Positions 46,212 to 54,906 are shown, counted from the first letter of the stretch. The stretch: 64,000 nt of DNA from Streptomyces sp. NBC_00704 (GCF_036226605.1 NZ_CP109000.1:2538501-2602500); one strand, 5' to 3'. Made by a program: numbers and translations. Notes: generated by a model not told the origin, from the letters alone.

Positions 46212-47198
46212 TCAGCCGGCGGAGGGCCGGGCGGCGGTGGCGGTGGCGGTGGCGCTCAGGGCGTGCGCGTACAGCTTCTCCAGGCGCTCGCGGCTCTCCG
46301 CGTCCTCCGGTGCGTAGGTCACCATGCGCGCCCCGTGCTCCGGGCTCAGCCACAGGTCGGTGTGGGTGAGCGTGAGGAGGCCGACGTGCGGGTTGCGGAA
46401 CTCCTTGACCTTGCTGCGGCCCACCACGACCTCGTAGCGCTCCCAGTTCTCACGGAACTCCGGTGACTCGGTCTGGAGCCGCTTGACCAGCATCTTCCAG
46501 GCGGGCTCGGTGAGGTGCCCGGCCATGGAGGCGCGGAGCTTGGCCGCCATCAGGCGCATCGACGCGTCGAGGTGGACGACCGACTCGCGCCACTGCGGAT
46601 GGGTGTGGATGAGCACCATGCAGTTGCGGTCCTCGGGCGGGATCGCGTCGAGGTCGCACAGCAGGTGGGCGTAGGTGCGGTTGTAGGCCAGGATGTCGTA
46701 GCGGCTGTTCTGGACGCACGCGGGCAGCGGGTCGAGCTGGTCCAGCAGCTCGCGTACGGCGTCGGTGACGCCGGTGCAGGACGAGGCGGGGGTCGGGTCG
46801 GTCGCGCCGGCCAGCTGGAAGAGGTGGGCCCGCTCGCTGGGGTCGAGCAGCAGGGTGCGGGCCAGGGCGTCCAGGACCTGCACCGAGACGTGGATGTCCC
46901 GTGACTGTTCGAGCCAGGTGTACCAGGTGACGCCGACCGCGGAGAGATGGGCGACCTCCTCGCGGCGCAGCCCCGGCGTGCGGCGGCGCGCTCCGCGCGG
47001 GAGCCCCACCTGCTCGGGCGTGATGCGCTCGCGGCGGCTGCGCAGGAAGGCGGCCAGTTCATGCCGCCTGATCTCGGAGCCGCCAGGCGTCCCGGTCGTC
47101 CCGGCCGCCGAGGTCGTCCCGGCCGCCGCGGTCGTCGCCTTCGTGGCGCTCGTCGCGCTCGTCGCGGCGGGCGGCGTCTGCCGGACCATCGTCGTCAT
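46212..47198 (-). CDS. XRE-family regulator with MmyB-like ligand-binding domain
   Basis: The 328-residue protein has a Thr/Ala/Ser/Gly-rich N-terminal tail (1-40), then a helix-turn-helix domain (RRERITPEQVGLPRGARRR ... GLRREEVAHLSAVGVTWY), and a C-terminal PAS-like MmyB domain with DILAYNRTYAHLLCDL and NCMVLIHTHPQWRE. Such regulators usually control an adjacent transporter or oxidoreductase. It is divergent from the MFS gene at 47300, with a 101-base gap that carries a clear inverted repeat. That gene is the likely target. A C-terminal ATATATA-type alanine/threonine tail is also unusual. Confidence 0.9.
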   Translation of the reverse strand: MTTMVRQTPPAATSATSATKATTAAAGTTSAAGTTGTPGGSEIRRHELAAFLRSRRERITPEQVGLPRGARRRTPGLRREEVAHLSAVGVTWYTWLEQSRDIHVSVQVLDALARTLLLDPSERAHLFQLAGATDPTPASSCTGVTDAVRELLDQLDPLPACVQNSRYDILAYNRTYAHLLCDLDAIPPEDRNCMVLIHTHPQWRESVVHLDASMRLMAAKLRASMAGHLTEPAWKMLVKRLQTESPEFRENWERYEVVVGRSKVKEFRNPHVGLLTLTHTDLWLSPEHGARMVTYAPEDAESRERLEKLYAHALSATATATAARPSAG

Positions 47199-47237
47199 GC
47201 CTCCAGCCTGCCGCCTCGCGGATCCTGTTGCCAGGTA

Positions 47238-47268
47238 CTCCTTCTACCAGGATAAGGAGACTCTGGTA
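47238..47268. promoter_or_regulatory. Interleaved inverted repeats between the MmyB-type regulator and the MFS gene
   Basis: CTCCTT/AAGGAG (47238-47243 and 47254-47259) overlaps TACCAG/CTGGTA (47245-47250 and 47263-47268). The two nested dyads make a 31-base symmetric region centred between the divergent genes, a good candidate operator. Confidence 0.5.
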
Positions 47269-47299
47269 CCCGTCTGACGGGCGGCGCAGGCTCGGTGGC

Positions 47300-48787
47300 G
47301 TGACCCAGACACCCACGACCACCACCACGACCACCACCACGGCGACGGCCGCAACCACAGCTGCCCCGGGCTCGGTCCCGCCGGGCGCCGGGACCGCGGA
47401 GCCGTCCCACTCCCTCGGCCCGCTGGGCCTGTTCACGGTGCTGCTCGGCGCGGCACTGCCCCTCATCGACTTCTTCATCGTCAACGTCGCCCTGCCCACC
47501 ATGGGCCGCGATCTCGCCGCGAGCGAGACCGTCCTCGAACTCGTCGTGGCCGGCTACGGGCTCGCCTACGCCGTGCTCCTCGTCCTCGGCGGCCGACTCG
47601 GCGACCTGTTCGGCCGGCGGCGGCTCTTCCTGGGCGGGATGGCGGCCTTCGGCCTGACCTCGCTGGCCTGCGGACTCGCACCCGACGCCTGGACGCTGGT
47701 GGCGGCCCGCGTCGCGCAGGGCGCGTCGGCCGCCGCGATGGTCCCGCAGGTGCTGGCCACCATCCAGTCCGCCACCGCGGGCACGCGCCGCGCCAAGGCG
47801 ATGAGCCTGTACGGAGCGACCGCCGGACTGTCCATGGTGGCGGGCCAGATCCTGGGCGGCGTGCTCGTCGCCGCCGACATCGCCGGCAGCGGCTGGCGGT
47901 CCGTCTTCCTGGTCAACGTCCCGTTCGTGATCGTCGGCCTGCTGCTGGCCGTGCGCACCGTCCCGGAGACCCGCTCGCAGCGTCCGGAGCCGGTGGACGG
48001 ACCCGGCACCGTGCTCCTGGCCGCCGCGCTGCTGGCCCTGCTCGCGCCGCTGACCGAGGGCCGGGCCGCGGGCTGGCCGCTGTGGACATGGCTGTCGCTG
48101 GCCGCGTTCCCGCTGCTCACGGGCGCGTTCTACGCGGTGGAGCGGCGGGCCGACCGACAGGGCCGTACGCCGCTGGTGCCGCCGAGCCTGTTCGCGCTCA
48201 CCACGCTGCGGCGCGGGCTGACGATCATGGGCCCGCTCGCGGTCGGCTTCAGCGGGTTCATGTTCGTCATCGCCGTGGCCCTGCAGAGCGGGGCGGGACT
48301 GGGTCCGGTGCAGGCCGGTCTCGCCCTCGCGCCGATGGCCCTGACGTTCTTCCTCGCCTCGCTCGCCGGGCCCCGGCTGGTGACCCGCTTCGGGGCGCGC
48401 GTGGTGACCTCCGGCGCGGTCCTCCAGGGCGTGGGCGTCGTGCTCATCCTGCTGGCGGTGCGCGCCGACTGGCCGGACGTCGGCTTCGTCGAGCTGCTGC
48501 CGGGCACGGCGGTCGCCGGTGCGGGTCAGGCGCTCCAGCTGCCCGTCGTCATGCGGATCGTGATGTCCGAGGTGCCGCCGGCCCGCGCGGGCGTCGGCAG
48601 CGGTGTCATGGTGACCACCCAGCAGGCCTCGCTGGCCCTGGGCGTGGCCACGCTCGGCACCCTGTTCCTCTCCCTGGTCCCGGGTTCGGGCATGCGGGAC
48701 GCCCTCGTCGTCACGCTGGTCGTGCAGCTGGCCGGGGTGGTCCTGACGGGCCTGCTCAGCCTCCGGCTGCCCCGCAAGGTGGGGTGA
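47300..48787 (+). CDS. MFS transporter (DHA2 family)
   Basis: The 495-residue membrane protein starts with a poly-Thr/Ala tail (residues 1-40, including a run of nine Thr) and then follows the MFS pattern. Motifs are DFFIVNVALPTMGRDL in helix 1, LGDLFGRRRLFLGG in the 2-3 loop, and LSMVAGQILGGVLVA in helix 5. Fourteen helices are expected. The GTG at 47300 is the best start because the region upstream is the operator; no strong ribosome site is seen. It is divergent from the MmyB-type regulator and probably exports a drug or metabolite. Confidence 0.85.
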   Translation: MTQTPTTTTTTTTTATAATTAAPGSVPPGAGTAEPSHSLGPLGLFTVLLGAALPLIDFFIVNVALPTMGRDLAASETVLELVVAGYGLAYAVLLVLGGRLGDLFGRRRLFLGGMAAFGLTSLACGLAPDAWTLVAARVAQGASAAAMVPQVLATIQSATAGTRRAKAMSLYGATAGLSMVAGQILGGVLVAADIAGSGWRSVFLVNVPFVIVGLLLAVRTVPETRSQRPEPVDGPGTVLLAAALLALLAPLTEGRAAGWPLWTWLSLAAFPLLTGAFYAVERRADRQGRTPLVPPSLFALTTLRRGLTIMGPLAVGFSGFMFVIAVALQSGAGLGPVQAGLALAPMALTFFLASLAGPRLVTRFGARVVTSGAVLQGVGVVLILLAVRADWPDVGFVELLPGTAVAGAGQALQLPVVMRIVMSEVPPARAGVGSGVMVTTQQASLALGVATLGTLFLSLVPGSGMRDALVVTLVVQLAGVVLTGLLSLRLPRKVG

Positions 48788-48947
48788 GCGCGGGGGGCGC
48801 GACGAGAGGGCGGCGGCCGCGTGCCACGTGCCGCCTACCGGTTGCCGCGATCACCGGTTACCGCGATGACTTTCCGGCGTCCGGGCGGTCGTACCGGTGA
48901 GCGGTGTCCGTGAACCGAGAAGCAGCAGTCCCACCGGAAGGCCGGCC

Positions 48948-50090
48948 ATGAGCGCACTGAGTGAGACCCTCCAGCGATACGTCGACGACGGCACCGTGCC
49001 CGGAGCGGTGGGCCTGGTGGCCCGCGGCGACGAGGTGGAGGCGGTGAGCGTCGGCTCGCGGGACGCCGACGGCACGGCCCCGATGACCCGCGACTCCCTG
49101 TTCCGGATCGCCTCGATCACCAAGCCGGTCACGGCGGCCGCGCTGCTGACGCTGGTCGAGGAGGGCACGGTCGGCCTCGACGCGCCGGTCGCCGAGTGGC
49201 TGCCCGAGCTGGCGGAGCCGATGGCGGTCCGCACGCCGTCCGGACCCGTCGACGACCTGGTCCCGGCGGCGCGCCCGATCACCGTCGAGGACCTGCTCAG
49301 CTCGCGCCCCGGCTGGGGCTTTCCGCCGGACTTCTCCCTCCCCGCCGTGCAGGCTCTCTTCGAGGTGCAGAAGGACGGCCGCGCCCCGCAGGCGTATCCC
49401 GAGCCTGACGTCTGGCTGGCCGACCTGGCCCGCGTCCCTCTGCTGCACCAGCCGGGCGAGGCCTGGCTGTACGGCACGGCGTCCGATCTGCAGGGCGTGC
49501 TGATCGCGCGGGCCTCGGGCCGCACCCTCCCCGCGTTCCTGGCGGAGCGGATCCTCGAGCCGCTGGGCATGCGGGACACGGCGTTCGAGGTCCCGAAGGA
49601 GAAGCGGGACCGTTTCACCACCGCCTACCGCCCCGACGGCGCGGGCGGGCTGGAGCTCGCGGACGCCCCCGACGGCGAGTGGAGCGGCGTGCCGAGGTTC
49701 CCGTCGGGCGGCGGCGGCCTGGTGTCCACGGCCGACGACTGGCTGGCGTTCGCCCGCATGCTGCTGCACGGGGGCGAGGCCGGCGGTCACCGCGTCCTGT
49801 CGCCCGCGTCGGTGAGCCGGATGACCGCGAACCACCTGACGCCGGCCCAGCGCGAGAACGGCGCGCTGTTCCTGGAGGGCCAGGGCTGGGGCTACGGCGG
49901 CAGCGTCGACGTCGAACCGCTCGACCCGTGGAACGTTCCCGGCCGCTACGGCTGGGTCGGCGGCACGGGCACGACGGCGCACGTCGTCCCGCGGACGGGC
50001 ACGGTCACGATCCTCCTCACCCAGACGGCGATGACGAACCCGACGCCGCCCCCGCTGATGCGGGACTTCTGGCGGTGCACGGCGGGATAG
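48948..50090 (+). CDS. Serine hydrolase of the beta-lactamase (class C-like) family
   Basis: The 380-residue protein has the SxxK motif in FRIASITKPVTAAALL (Ser near 56), a Tyr motif WLYGTASD in place of the usual YxN, and GWVGGTGTT near the C-terminus in place of KTG. These are esterase/D-aminopeptidase-type variations of the beta-lactamase fold, so the enzyme is probably an esterase and not a lactamase. No signal peptide is visible, which suggests a cytoplasmic location. The ATG has GGAAGG seven bases upstream. It follows the MFS gene but appears to be a separate unit. Confidence 0.86.
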   Translation: MSALSETLQRYVDDGTVPGAVGLVARGDEVEAVSVGSRDADGTAPMTRDSLFRIASITKPVTAAALLTLVEEGTVGLDAPVAEWLPELAEPMAVRTPSGPVDDLVPAARPITVEDLLSSRPGWGFPPDFSLPAVQALFEVQKDGRAPQAYPEPDVWLADLARVPLLHQPGEAWLYGTASDLQGVLIARASGRTLPAFLAERILEPLGMRDTAFEVPKEKRDRFTTAYRPDGAGGLELADAPDGEWSGVPRFPSGGGGLVSTADDWLAFARMLLHGGEAGGHRVLSPASVSRMTANHLTPAQRENGALFLEGQGWGYGGSVDVEPLDPWNVPGRYGWVGGTGTTAHVVPRTGTVTILLTQTAMTNPTPPPLMRDFWRCTAG

Positions 50091-50159
50091 CGGGGGCAGG
50101 CCGGGGTAAGTGGAGTAATCCGGGAGGAAAGCGGTCATACACGGCCTTACGCTCCGAAT

Positions 50160-51008
50160 ATGCGATCTTCACGTGCCCGGCTCGGCATCATGGCCTCGCT
50201 CCTCGGCCTGGTGGCGGTCCTCGGGGCGGTGTGGCTGGTCCGCTCGGCCACGACGGACAGCGGAGACACGGCAGCGAGCGACGCGACGAGCGGCTCGGCC
50301 GACGTCCGGTCGAACGGCTCGGCCGACGCGGACGGCGGCGGAGACGTGACGGCCGACGGCGGAAGATCCCGCGCCGGGGAGGCGTCGAACGGCGGTAGCC
50401 AGTCGCCGGGCGGGAGCGGAAAACACAGGGACGGGCCGAAGGTCCCCAACGGCGTGAACATCAACGGTTCCGGGAACGACGGTTGCGCGATCGTCCTGAA
50501 CATGGAGGAGACCCCCGCGACCGTCACAAGCGTCTCCTTCAAGGTGACCGAAGGACCCGGGAAGCAGAAGCCGAAGCTCCGGTCGGACAATGGCGCACGC
50601 TGCCACAGGAAGCTGTACCAGCAGGCCAACCCCTGCGATGGCTTCCACTTGAAGGCCCTCGAGGGGGGTTGCGTCGCGGGGGTGGCCGCCTTGTCGAACG
50701 TCGAAGGCGGCCACTACGAGGTGCGAGGGACGCTCACGGCCACCTTCCTGTGCGACAACGTCGACAAGAACCCGTGCAGACGAGTTCAGGACTGGCACGG
50801 ACCGAAGCCCACGCCACAGCACCCAGTACTCGTCACGGGTGAGTCCGGCTCCCTCGAAACGTCGATCGAGGTCCCGCGCTCCCAGAGCAGTTCGCCCGAC
50901 GACTCCTCCTCCAAGAGCCCCTCCCCGCCCGGCGGGGTCTCGCCGCCGCCCGTCTCTCCTTCCCCCCGGCCCGAGCCCGACAGCCCGTCCGCCTCGGAGG
51001 AGGGATGA
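50160..51008 (+). CDS. Membrane-anchored envelope protein of unknown function
   Basis: A 282-residue protein with one N-terminal transmembrane segment (about residues 9-27, LGIMASLLGLVAVLGAVWLV). A Ser/Gly/Asp-rich linker (30-95) follows, then a compact domain with six Cys (DGCAIVL, ARCHRK, NPCDGF, GGCVAG, FLCDN, NPCRR), and a Ser/Pro-rich tail typical of wall-spanning regions. The domain begins GVNINGSGNDGCAIVL. I do not recognise it. Its stop overlaps the ATG of the next membrane protein (ATGA), so the two are coupled and likely form a complex. Confidence 0.75.
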   Translation: MRSSRARLGIMASLLGLVAVLGAVWLVRSATTDSGDTAASDATSGSADVRSNGSADADGGGDVTADGGRSRAGEASNGGSQSPGGSGKHRDGPKVPNGVNINGSGNDGCAIVLNMEETPATVTSVSFKVTEGPGKQKPKLRSDNGARCHRKLYQQANPCDGFHLKALEGGCVAGVAALSNVEGGHYEVRGTLTATFLCDNVDKNPCRRVQDWHGPKPTPQHPVLVTGESGSLETSIEVPRSQSSSPDDSSSKSPSPPGGVSPPPVSPSPRPEPDSPSASEEG

Positions 51009-51967
51009 CGGGCGGGCCGTCGCCGGAACGCGAGCCCCCCGCGCCCCCCGCGCCCCCCGCGCCTCCCGCGCCTCCCGCCGACGACGGGTCGGCCGTCCCC
51101 GCGCGGTTGCGGCGGCTCGCCGAGGCACTCGGGCCCGCGACCCTCGCGACCGCGCTGCTGCTGTACTTCGGCTACATCGCCACCCGCGCGCGCTACGCCT
51201 ACTTCGGCGTCCCCGTGGAGATGACCGGCCGCTCCAACCAGGATCTGATGCTGGACGGCATGGAGGTCGTCTTCGTGCCGGCGGCGATGATCTTCCTGGG
51301 GGTCATGCTGCTCGTCGCGATCCACGCCCTCACCCTGTGGGTCCTCTCCCGCGACGCCACCGCCGGGGACGAGACCTCGGCGGCCGCCTTCCTCGCGTAC
51401 GGCTTCGTCCTCGTCGGCGTCCTGCTGATCGGCAGGGCGCTGATCGGCATCTTCGTCCAGGGCTCGGACGTCAGCGTGGTGTTCGGCACCACCCCGCTGT
51501 CACTGGCCTTCGGGCCGGCGGCGGTGGCGTACGGCGTCTGGATCTACGGCCGTCAGCGAGGACGCCCCCTGCTCTCCTCGCGCCTGGCCCGCAACGGCGT
51601 CATGTGCGCGGTCGCTCTGGGCGTCTTCGGGCTGTTCTGGGGGTCGACGCAGCTGGCGTGGGCCTACGGGAAGGGGCGGGGCGAGGGCGACGTGGAGGGG
51701 CTCGGCAAGCGTCCCGAGGTCGTCGTCGACACCAAGGAGCCGCTCGACGCCCTGCCCACCGGCGTGCGCGAGAGCCGCCTCGGAGGCGACGGGCGGGGCG
51801 GCCGGACGTACCTCTACCGCTACCGGGGCTTCCGGCTGCTCATGGCGTCGGGCGGGCGGCTGTTCCTGGTCACGCCGCAGTGGCGGGCAGGCCGGGACCA
51901 GACCGTCGTGCTGCCCTACGGAGACGACATCCGGGTGCAGCTCGTCGCTCAGCAGGACGCGGACTGA
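51005..51967 (+). CDS. Polytopic membrane protein of unknown function, coupled to the upstream gene
   Basis: The 320-residue protein begins with a Pro/Ala tract (APPAPPAPPAPPA type), followed by four or five transmembrane helices between residues 38 and 220. It ends in a hydrophilic domain of about 90 residues with LYRYRGFRLLMASGGRLFLVTPQW. There is no known catalytic motif. Start and stop signals couple it to the Cys-containing anchored protein upstream. Its last 19 bases overlap the 3' end of the convergent TetR gene. Confidence 0.75.
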   Translation: MTGGPSPEREPPAPPAPPAPPAPPADDGSAVPARLRRLAEALGPATLATALLLYFGYIATRARYAYFGVPVEMTGRSNQDLMLDGMEVVFVPAAMIFLGVMLLVAIHALTLWVLSRDATAGDETSAAAFLAYGFVLVGVLLIGRALIGIFVQGSDVSVVFGTTPLSLAFGPAAVAYGVWIYGRQRGRPLLSSRLARNGVMCAVALGVFGLFWGSTQLAWAYGKGRGEGDVEGLGKRPEVVVDTKEPLDALPTGVRESRLGGDGRGGRTYLYRYRGFRLLMASGGRLFLVTPQWRAGRDQTVVLPYGDDIRVQLVAQQDAD

Positions 51968-52557
51968 GCGCGCAGCCCCCGCAGCAGCAGGTCCACGACC
52001 GCCGTGAAGTCGTCGTCGACGTCCGGCCGCTCCCAGACCTCGAAGTAGCCGGGGTCGTGGAAGCGGCCGGTGGCGTGGAAGACGGCACGGGCGGACGCCG
52101 CCGGGTCGGCCGTCGTGAAGGCCCCGGACGCCACGCCCGCCTCGATGATGGAGGTCAGCTGGCCGGTGAGGTCGGCGAGGTGGTCGCCGACCGCCGTGCC
52201 GCTCTCCGCGGTCAGCACCATGTACGTGGCGAACAGTTCGGGGTCGTCGCCCGCCTTGCGCCGCTTGGCCTCGAAGAGCGCCGCGAGCCAGGCCCGCAGC
52301 CGGGCCTCCGGGGGGCGGCCCTCGTCGGCGGTGATGCCGGACAGGGTCCGCGAGGTGAAGTCCAGCCAGCGCTTGGTGACCGCCTCTCGCAGCGCCGCCT
52401 TGGTGCGGAAGTGACGGTAGACGCTGCCGTGGCTGACGCCGAGCGCGCGGGCCACGTCGACCACCGTCGCCTTGGCCGGGCCGTGCCGCCGCAGGACCTC
52501 CTCGGTCGCCTCGAGGATGCGTTCGGCGGTCAGGGTCTCGGAGGTCTGCGGTGCCAT
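51949..52557 (-). CDS. TetR-family transcriptional regulator
   Basis: The 202-residue protein has a TetR N-terminal domain: ERILEATEEVLRRHG, then the recognition helix region VVDVARALGVSHGSVYRHF and the family end TKAALREAV. The C-terminal ligand domain is of the YcdC-like type. It lies 25 bases downstream of an aldo/keto reductase gene on the same strand, so both form an operon. A perfect TetR-type palindrome before that operon (53617-53638) is its likely operator, which implies autoregulation. Confidence 0.92.
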   Translation of the reverse strand: MAPQTSETLTAERILEATEEVLRRHGPAKATVVDVARALGVSHGSVYRHFRTKAALREAVTKRWLDFTSRTLSGITADEGRPPEARLRAWLAALFEAKRRKAGDDPELFATYMVLTAESGTAVGDHLADLTGQLTSIIEAGVASGAFTTADPAASARAVFHATGRFHDPGYFEVWERPDVDDDFTAVVDLLLRGLRAQSASC

Positions 52558-52582
52558 GGGGAGACGGTACCCGGCGGGCCGG

Positions 52583-53593
52583 TCAGCGCTCGCTGTCGAG
52601 GTGCTCCATGGCCGCGGCCGGGTAGCGCTCGCCGGCCGCCGCGTCGGCGGGCACGGCCGCCTCGATCGCCGCGAGGTCGTCGGCGTCGAGGACGACGTCC
52701 AGCGCGCCCAGCGACTCCGCGAGCCGCTCGCGGGTACGGGCGCCGACCAGCGGGACGATGTCCTCGCCCCGGCCCAGCACCCAGGCGATCGCGAGCTGCG
52801 CCACGGTGACGCCCTTGTCCTCGGCGATCTTCCGCAGCGCGTCCACGAGGGTCAGGTTGTGCCGGAGGTTGTCGCCCTGGAAGCGGGGCGAGTGGGCCCG
52901 GAAGTCGTTCGCGGCGAGTTCGCGGTCGGCGGTGAAGTGCCCGGAGATCAGGCCGCGCGAGAGGACCCCGTACGCGGTGATCGAGATGCCCAGCTCGCGG
53001 GTGGTCGGCAGGATGGACCGCTCGATACCGCGGCTGATCAGGCCGTACTCGATCTGGAGGTCGGAGATCGGCGCGGTGGCGGCGGCCCTGCGGATCGTCT
53101 GCGCTCCGACCTCGCTGAGGCCGATGTGCCGGACGTATCCCTGCTCGACCAGTTCGGCGATCGCGCCGACCGTCTCCTCGATCGGGACGTCCGGGTCGAC
53201 GCGGGCGATCCGGTAGACGTCGATGTGGTCGACGCCGAGGCGCTGGAGCGAGTAGGAGACGAAGTTCCGCACGGCGGCGGGCCGGCCGTCGTACCCGGCC
53301 CAGGAGCCGTCGGGCCCGCGCAGCGCGCCGAACTTCACGCTGGTCAGCGCCTGTTCGCGCCGCGCGGGCGGTGCGGTGCGCAGGGCCTCGCCGATCAGCA
53401 GCTCGTTGTGGCCCATGCCGTAGAAGTCGCCGGTGTCGAGCAGGGTGACGCCGGCCTCCAGCGCCGCGTGGATGGTCGCGATGGCCTCATCGCGGTCCGC
53501 TTCTCCGTAGAGGGCGCTCATGCCCATGCAGCCGAGGCCGAGGGCGGAGACCTGGGGTCCGGTGCGGCCGAGGGTACGCGTGGTGGTCGTCAT
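52583..53593 (-). CDS. Aldo/keto reductase
   Basis: The 336-residue NADPH-dependent TIM-barrel enzyme has the AKR catalytic tetrad region (LLDTGDFYGMGHNELLIGEAL, with Asp, Tyr; Lys in SVKFGALRG). VDHIDVYRIARVDPDVPIEETVGA is the usual AKR signature, and QLAIAWVLGRG near the C-terminus binds the cofactor. It is close to the YakC/AKR13-type family. The ATG at 53593 starts the fold, though the GGAGG is very close to it; a TTG twelve codons upstream is an alternative. It is the first gene of an operon with the TetR regulator. Confidence 0.92.
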   Translation of the reverse strand: MTTTTRTLGRTGPQVSALGLGCMGMSALYGEADRDEAIATIHAALEAGVTLLDTGDFYGMGHNELLIGEALRTAPPARREQALTSVKFGALRGPDGSWAGYDGRPAAVRNFVSYSLQRLGVDHIDVYRIARVDPDVPIEETVGAIAELVEQGYVRHIGLSEVGAQTIRRAAATAPISDLQIEYGLISRGIERSILPTTRELGISITAYGVLSRGLISGHFTADRELAANDFRAHSPRFQGDNLRHNLTLVDALRKIAEDKGVTVAQLAIAWVLGRGEDIVPLVGARTRERLAESLGALDVVLDADDLAAIEAAVPADAAAGERYPAAAMEHLDSER

Positions 53594-53616
53594 GCCCTCC
53601 AGCTTGGCATGACGAA

Positions 53617-53638
53617 TGACAGATTTCAATATCTGTCA
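53617..53638. promoter_or_regulatory. Perfect TetR-type operator palindrome before the AKR-TetR operon
   Basis: TGACAGAT-TTCAAT-ATCTGTCA: two perfect 8-bp arms (53617-53624 and 53631-53638) with a 6-base spacer. The palindrome starts 24 bases upstream of the AKR ATG. Its right arm includes the stop codon of the upstream DUF397 gene. Confidence 0.75.
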
Positions 53639-53911
53639 GCTGTCACCCTTCACCGCACCGACGAAGGCCGCCCAGACGGAGGCCGGAAAGAGGAGCGGCG
53701 CGAGATCGGGAGCCTTGCTGTCCCGCACGGGAACGAGGGAGGGGACGCCGTCGGCGACCTCGAGGCATGCGCCGCCTTCGGAATTGCTGTAGCTGCTCTT
53801 GCGCCAGGCAGCGCCGAGAAGGTCTTCGGAGACCTCCAAGCATTGCCCGCCGTCCGAGTTGCTGTAGCAGCTCTTGCGCCACGTCAGTCTGCTCAGGTCG
53901 ATGGCTCGCAT
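53636..53911 (-). CDS. DUF397 protein with duplicated motif
   Basis: A 91-residue protein containing the DUF397 core twice: TWRKSCYSNSDGGQCLEVSEDL then AWRKSSYSNSEGGACLEV followed by the normal C-terminal VPVRDSKAPDLAPLLF. Only the second copy is complete. DUF397 proteins are small partners of XRE regulators in streptomycetes, as with the BldB/WhiJ-type systems. Here the start overlaps the 3' end of the XRE gene by 19 bases. Its stop codon lies in the AKR operator palindrome. Confidence 0.9.
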   Translation of the reverse strand: MRAIDLSRLTWRKSCYSNSDGGQCLEVSEDLLGAAWRKSSYSNSEGGACLEVADGVPSLVPVRDSKAPDLAPLLFPASVWAAFVGAVKGDS

Positions 53912-54735
53912 GGCACTTCCTCCAACATCCGCAAGATGAACGTCCGCGACTCGGCAGGGCTCATCGCCAGGTCACGAATCACATCGTATCGGCGCTGCAA
54001 TCCCTCAACCTTGCTTACGTCTTCGACCAGTTCACCCCGGACCACGTTCTCGGTGTGCGCCACCGTTCGGCCGTCCAACAGTCGCAGAAAGGTCACGGGA
54101 GTATCCATCAGGCCGTGCAGTCCAGCGCCGTAGGGGAGCACATAGACAGTGATGTTCGGCTGCTTCGAGGCAGCCAGCACGTACTCCAGCTGCCCGCGCC
54201 ACTCCGGAAGGCTGCGCAGCGAATTCCGCAGCACCGCCTCGGACAGAATGACGCGAAAGGGCGGAGCTTCGCCCCCCTCCAGCACCTTGCGCCGCCCCAC
54301 CCGCGCCTCTACCTGCTGCTCCAGTTCTTCGCCCTTCAGTCCGCCCTCTGCGAGCAACTCACGAGCATATTCAGGCGTTTGAAGCAGTCCGTGAAGGGTG
54401 GCACCCCCGTAGTGCCACAAACTGATCGCCTCCGCCTCAAGCAGCATGTACCGCCGATACTGCTCCTTGAACTGCGAAGGGTCGGCGACCGCCAGTTCCC
54501 ACAGCGTGAGCAGCATGGAGCCGGTGCCGTAGTGCTGGTCGAGGGCTTCCACGACCTCCGGGCTTCCCAGGCTCTGGCCGCCCTCCATCTTGCCGAAGGT
54601 GGACGCGGTCCAGCCCAGCACCTCCTCCAGTTGCCGCAGGCTGTCCCCCTTGGCCGCCCGCAGCAGGCGCAGCTCCTCCGCGAACCGCCGCCTGGGTTCC
54701 TGGCTCCGCCCTGTGACCACCCGCCTCGCCGGCAT
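53893..54735 (-). CDS. XRE-family regulator with DUF5753 domain (WhiJ-like)
   Basis: The 280-residue protein has an N-terminal helix-turn-helix (ELRLLRAAKGDSLRQLEEVLGWTASTFGKMEGG) and a C-terminal DUF5753 domain with LLLEAEAISLWHYGG, LQTPEYARELL and ITVYVLPYGAGLHGLMDTP. It pairs with the overlapping DUF397 gene downstream, the typical WhiJ-like regulator/partner arrangement that acts on development or antibiotic production. I take the ATG at 54735 with GGGCGGGACGGG upstream; an ATG at 54756 would add seven residues. It is divergent from an unknown small gene. Confidence 0.88.
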   Translation of the reverse strand: MPARRVVTGRSQEPRRRFAEELRLLRAAKGDSLRQLEEVLGWTASTFGKMEGGQSLGSPEVVEALDQHYGTGSMLLTLWELAVADPSQFKEQYRRYMLLEAEAISLWHYGGATLHGLLQTPEYARELLAEGGLKGEELEQQVEARVGRRKVLEGGEAPPFRVILSEAVLRNSLRSLPEWRGQLEYVLAASKQPNITVYVLPYGAGLHGLMDTPVTFLRLLDGRTVAHTENVVRGELVEDVSKVEGLQRRYDVIRDLAMSPAESRTFILRMLEEVPCEPST

Positions 54736-54906
54736 CCCGTCCCGCCCTTTCCGCATTTGTGGAATTTGCGCCGCCGAACGACCACGAACCCCTCGTCGAC
54801 GGCGTGTCCGTCCTGCCCGGAAGGCATCCTGACGTCAACCCCCCACCACCCAGAGTATCCCAACCTTCACATTCAGTAAGGAAGTTGGGTAAAAGGAGCG
54901 GACGAC

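Noticed and set aside
48948-50090. Serine hydrolase as a true class C beta-lactamase
   Set aside because: The YxN and KTG motifs are replaced and no signal peptide is present, so an esterase-type enzyme is more likely.
44741-51967. Accessory genes as a biosynthetic gene cluster
   Set aside because: There is no synthase, peptide precursor or tailoring set; only pumps, regulators and isolated enzymes are present.
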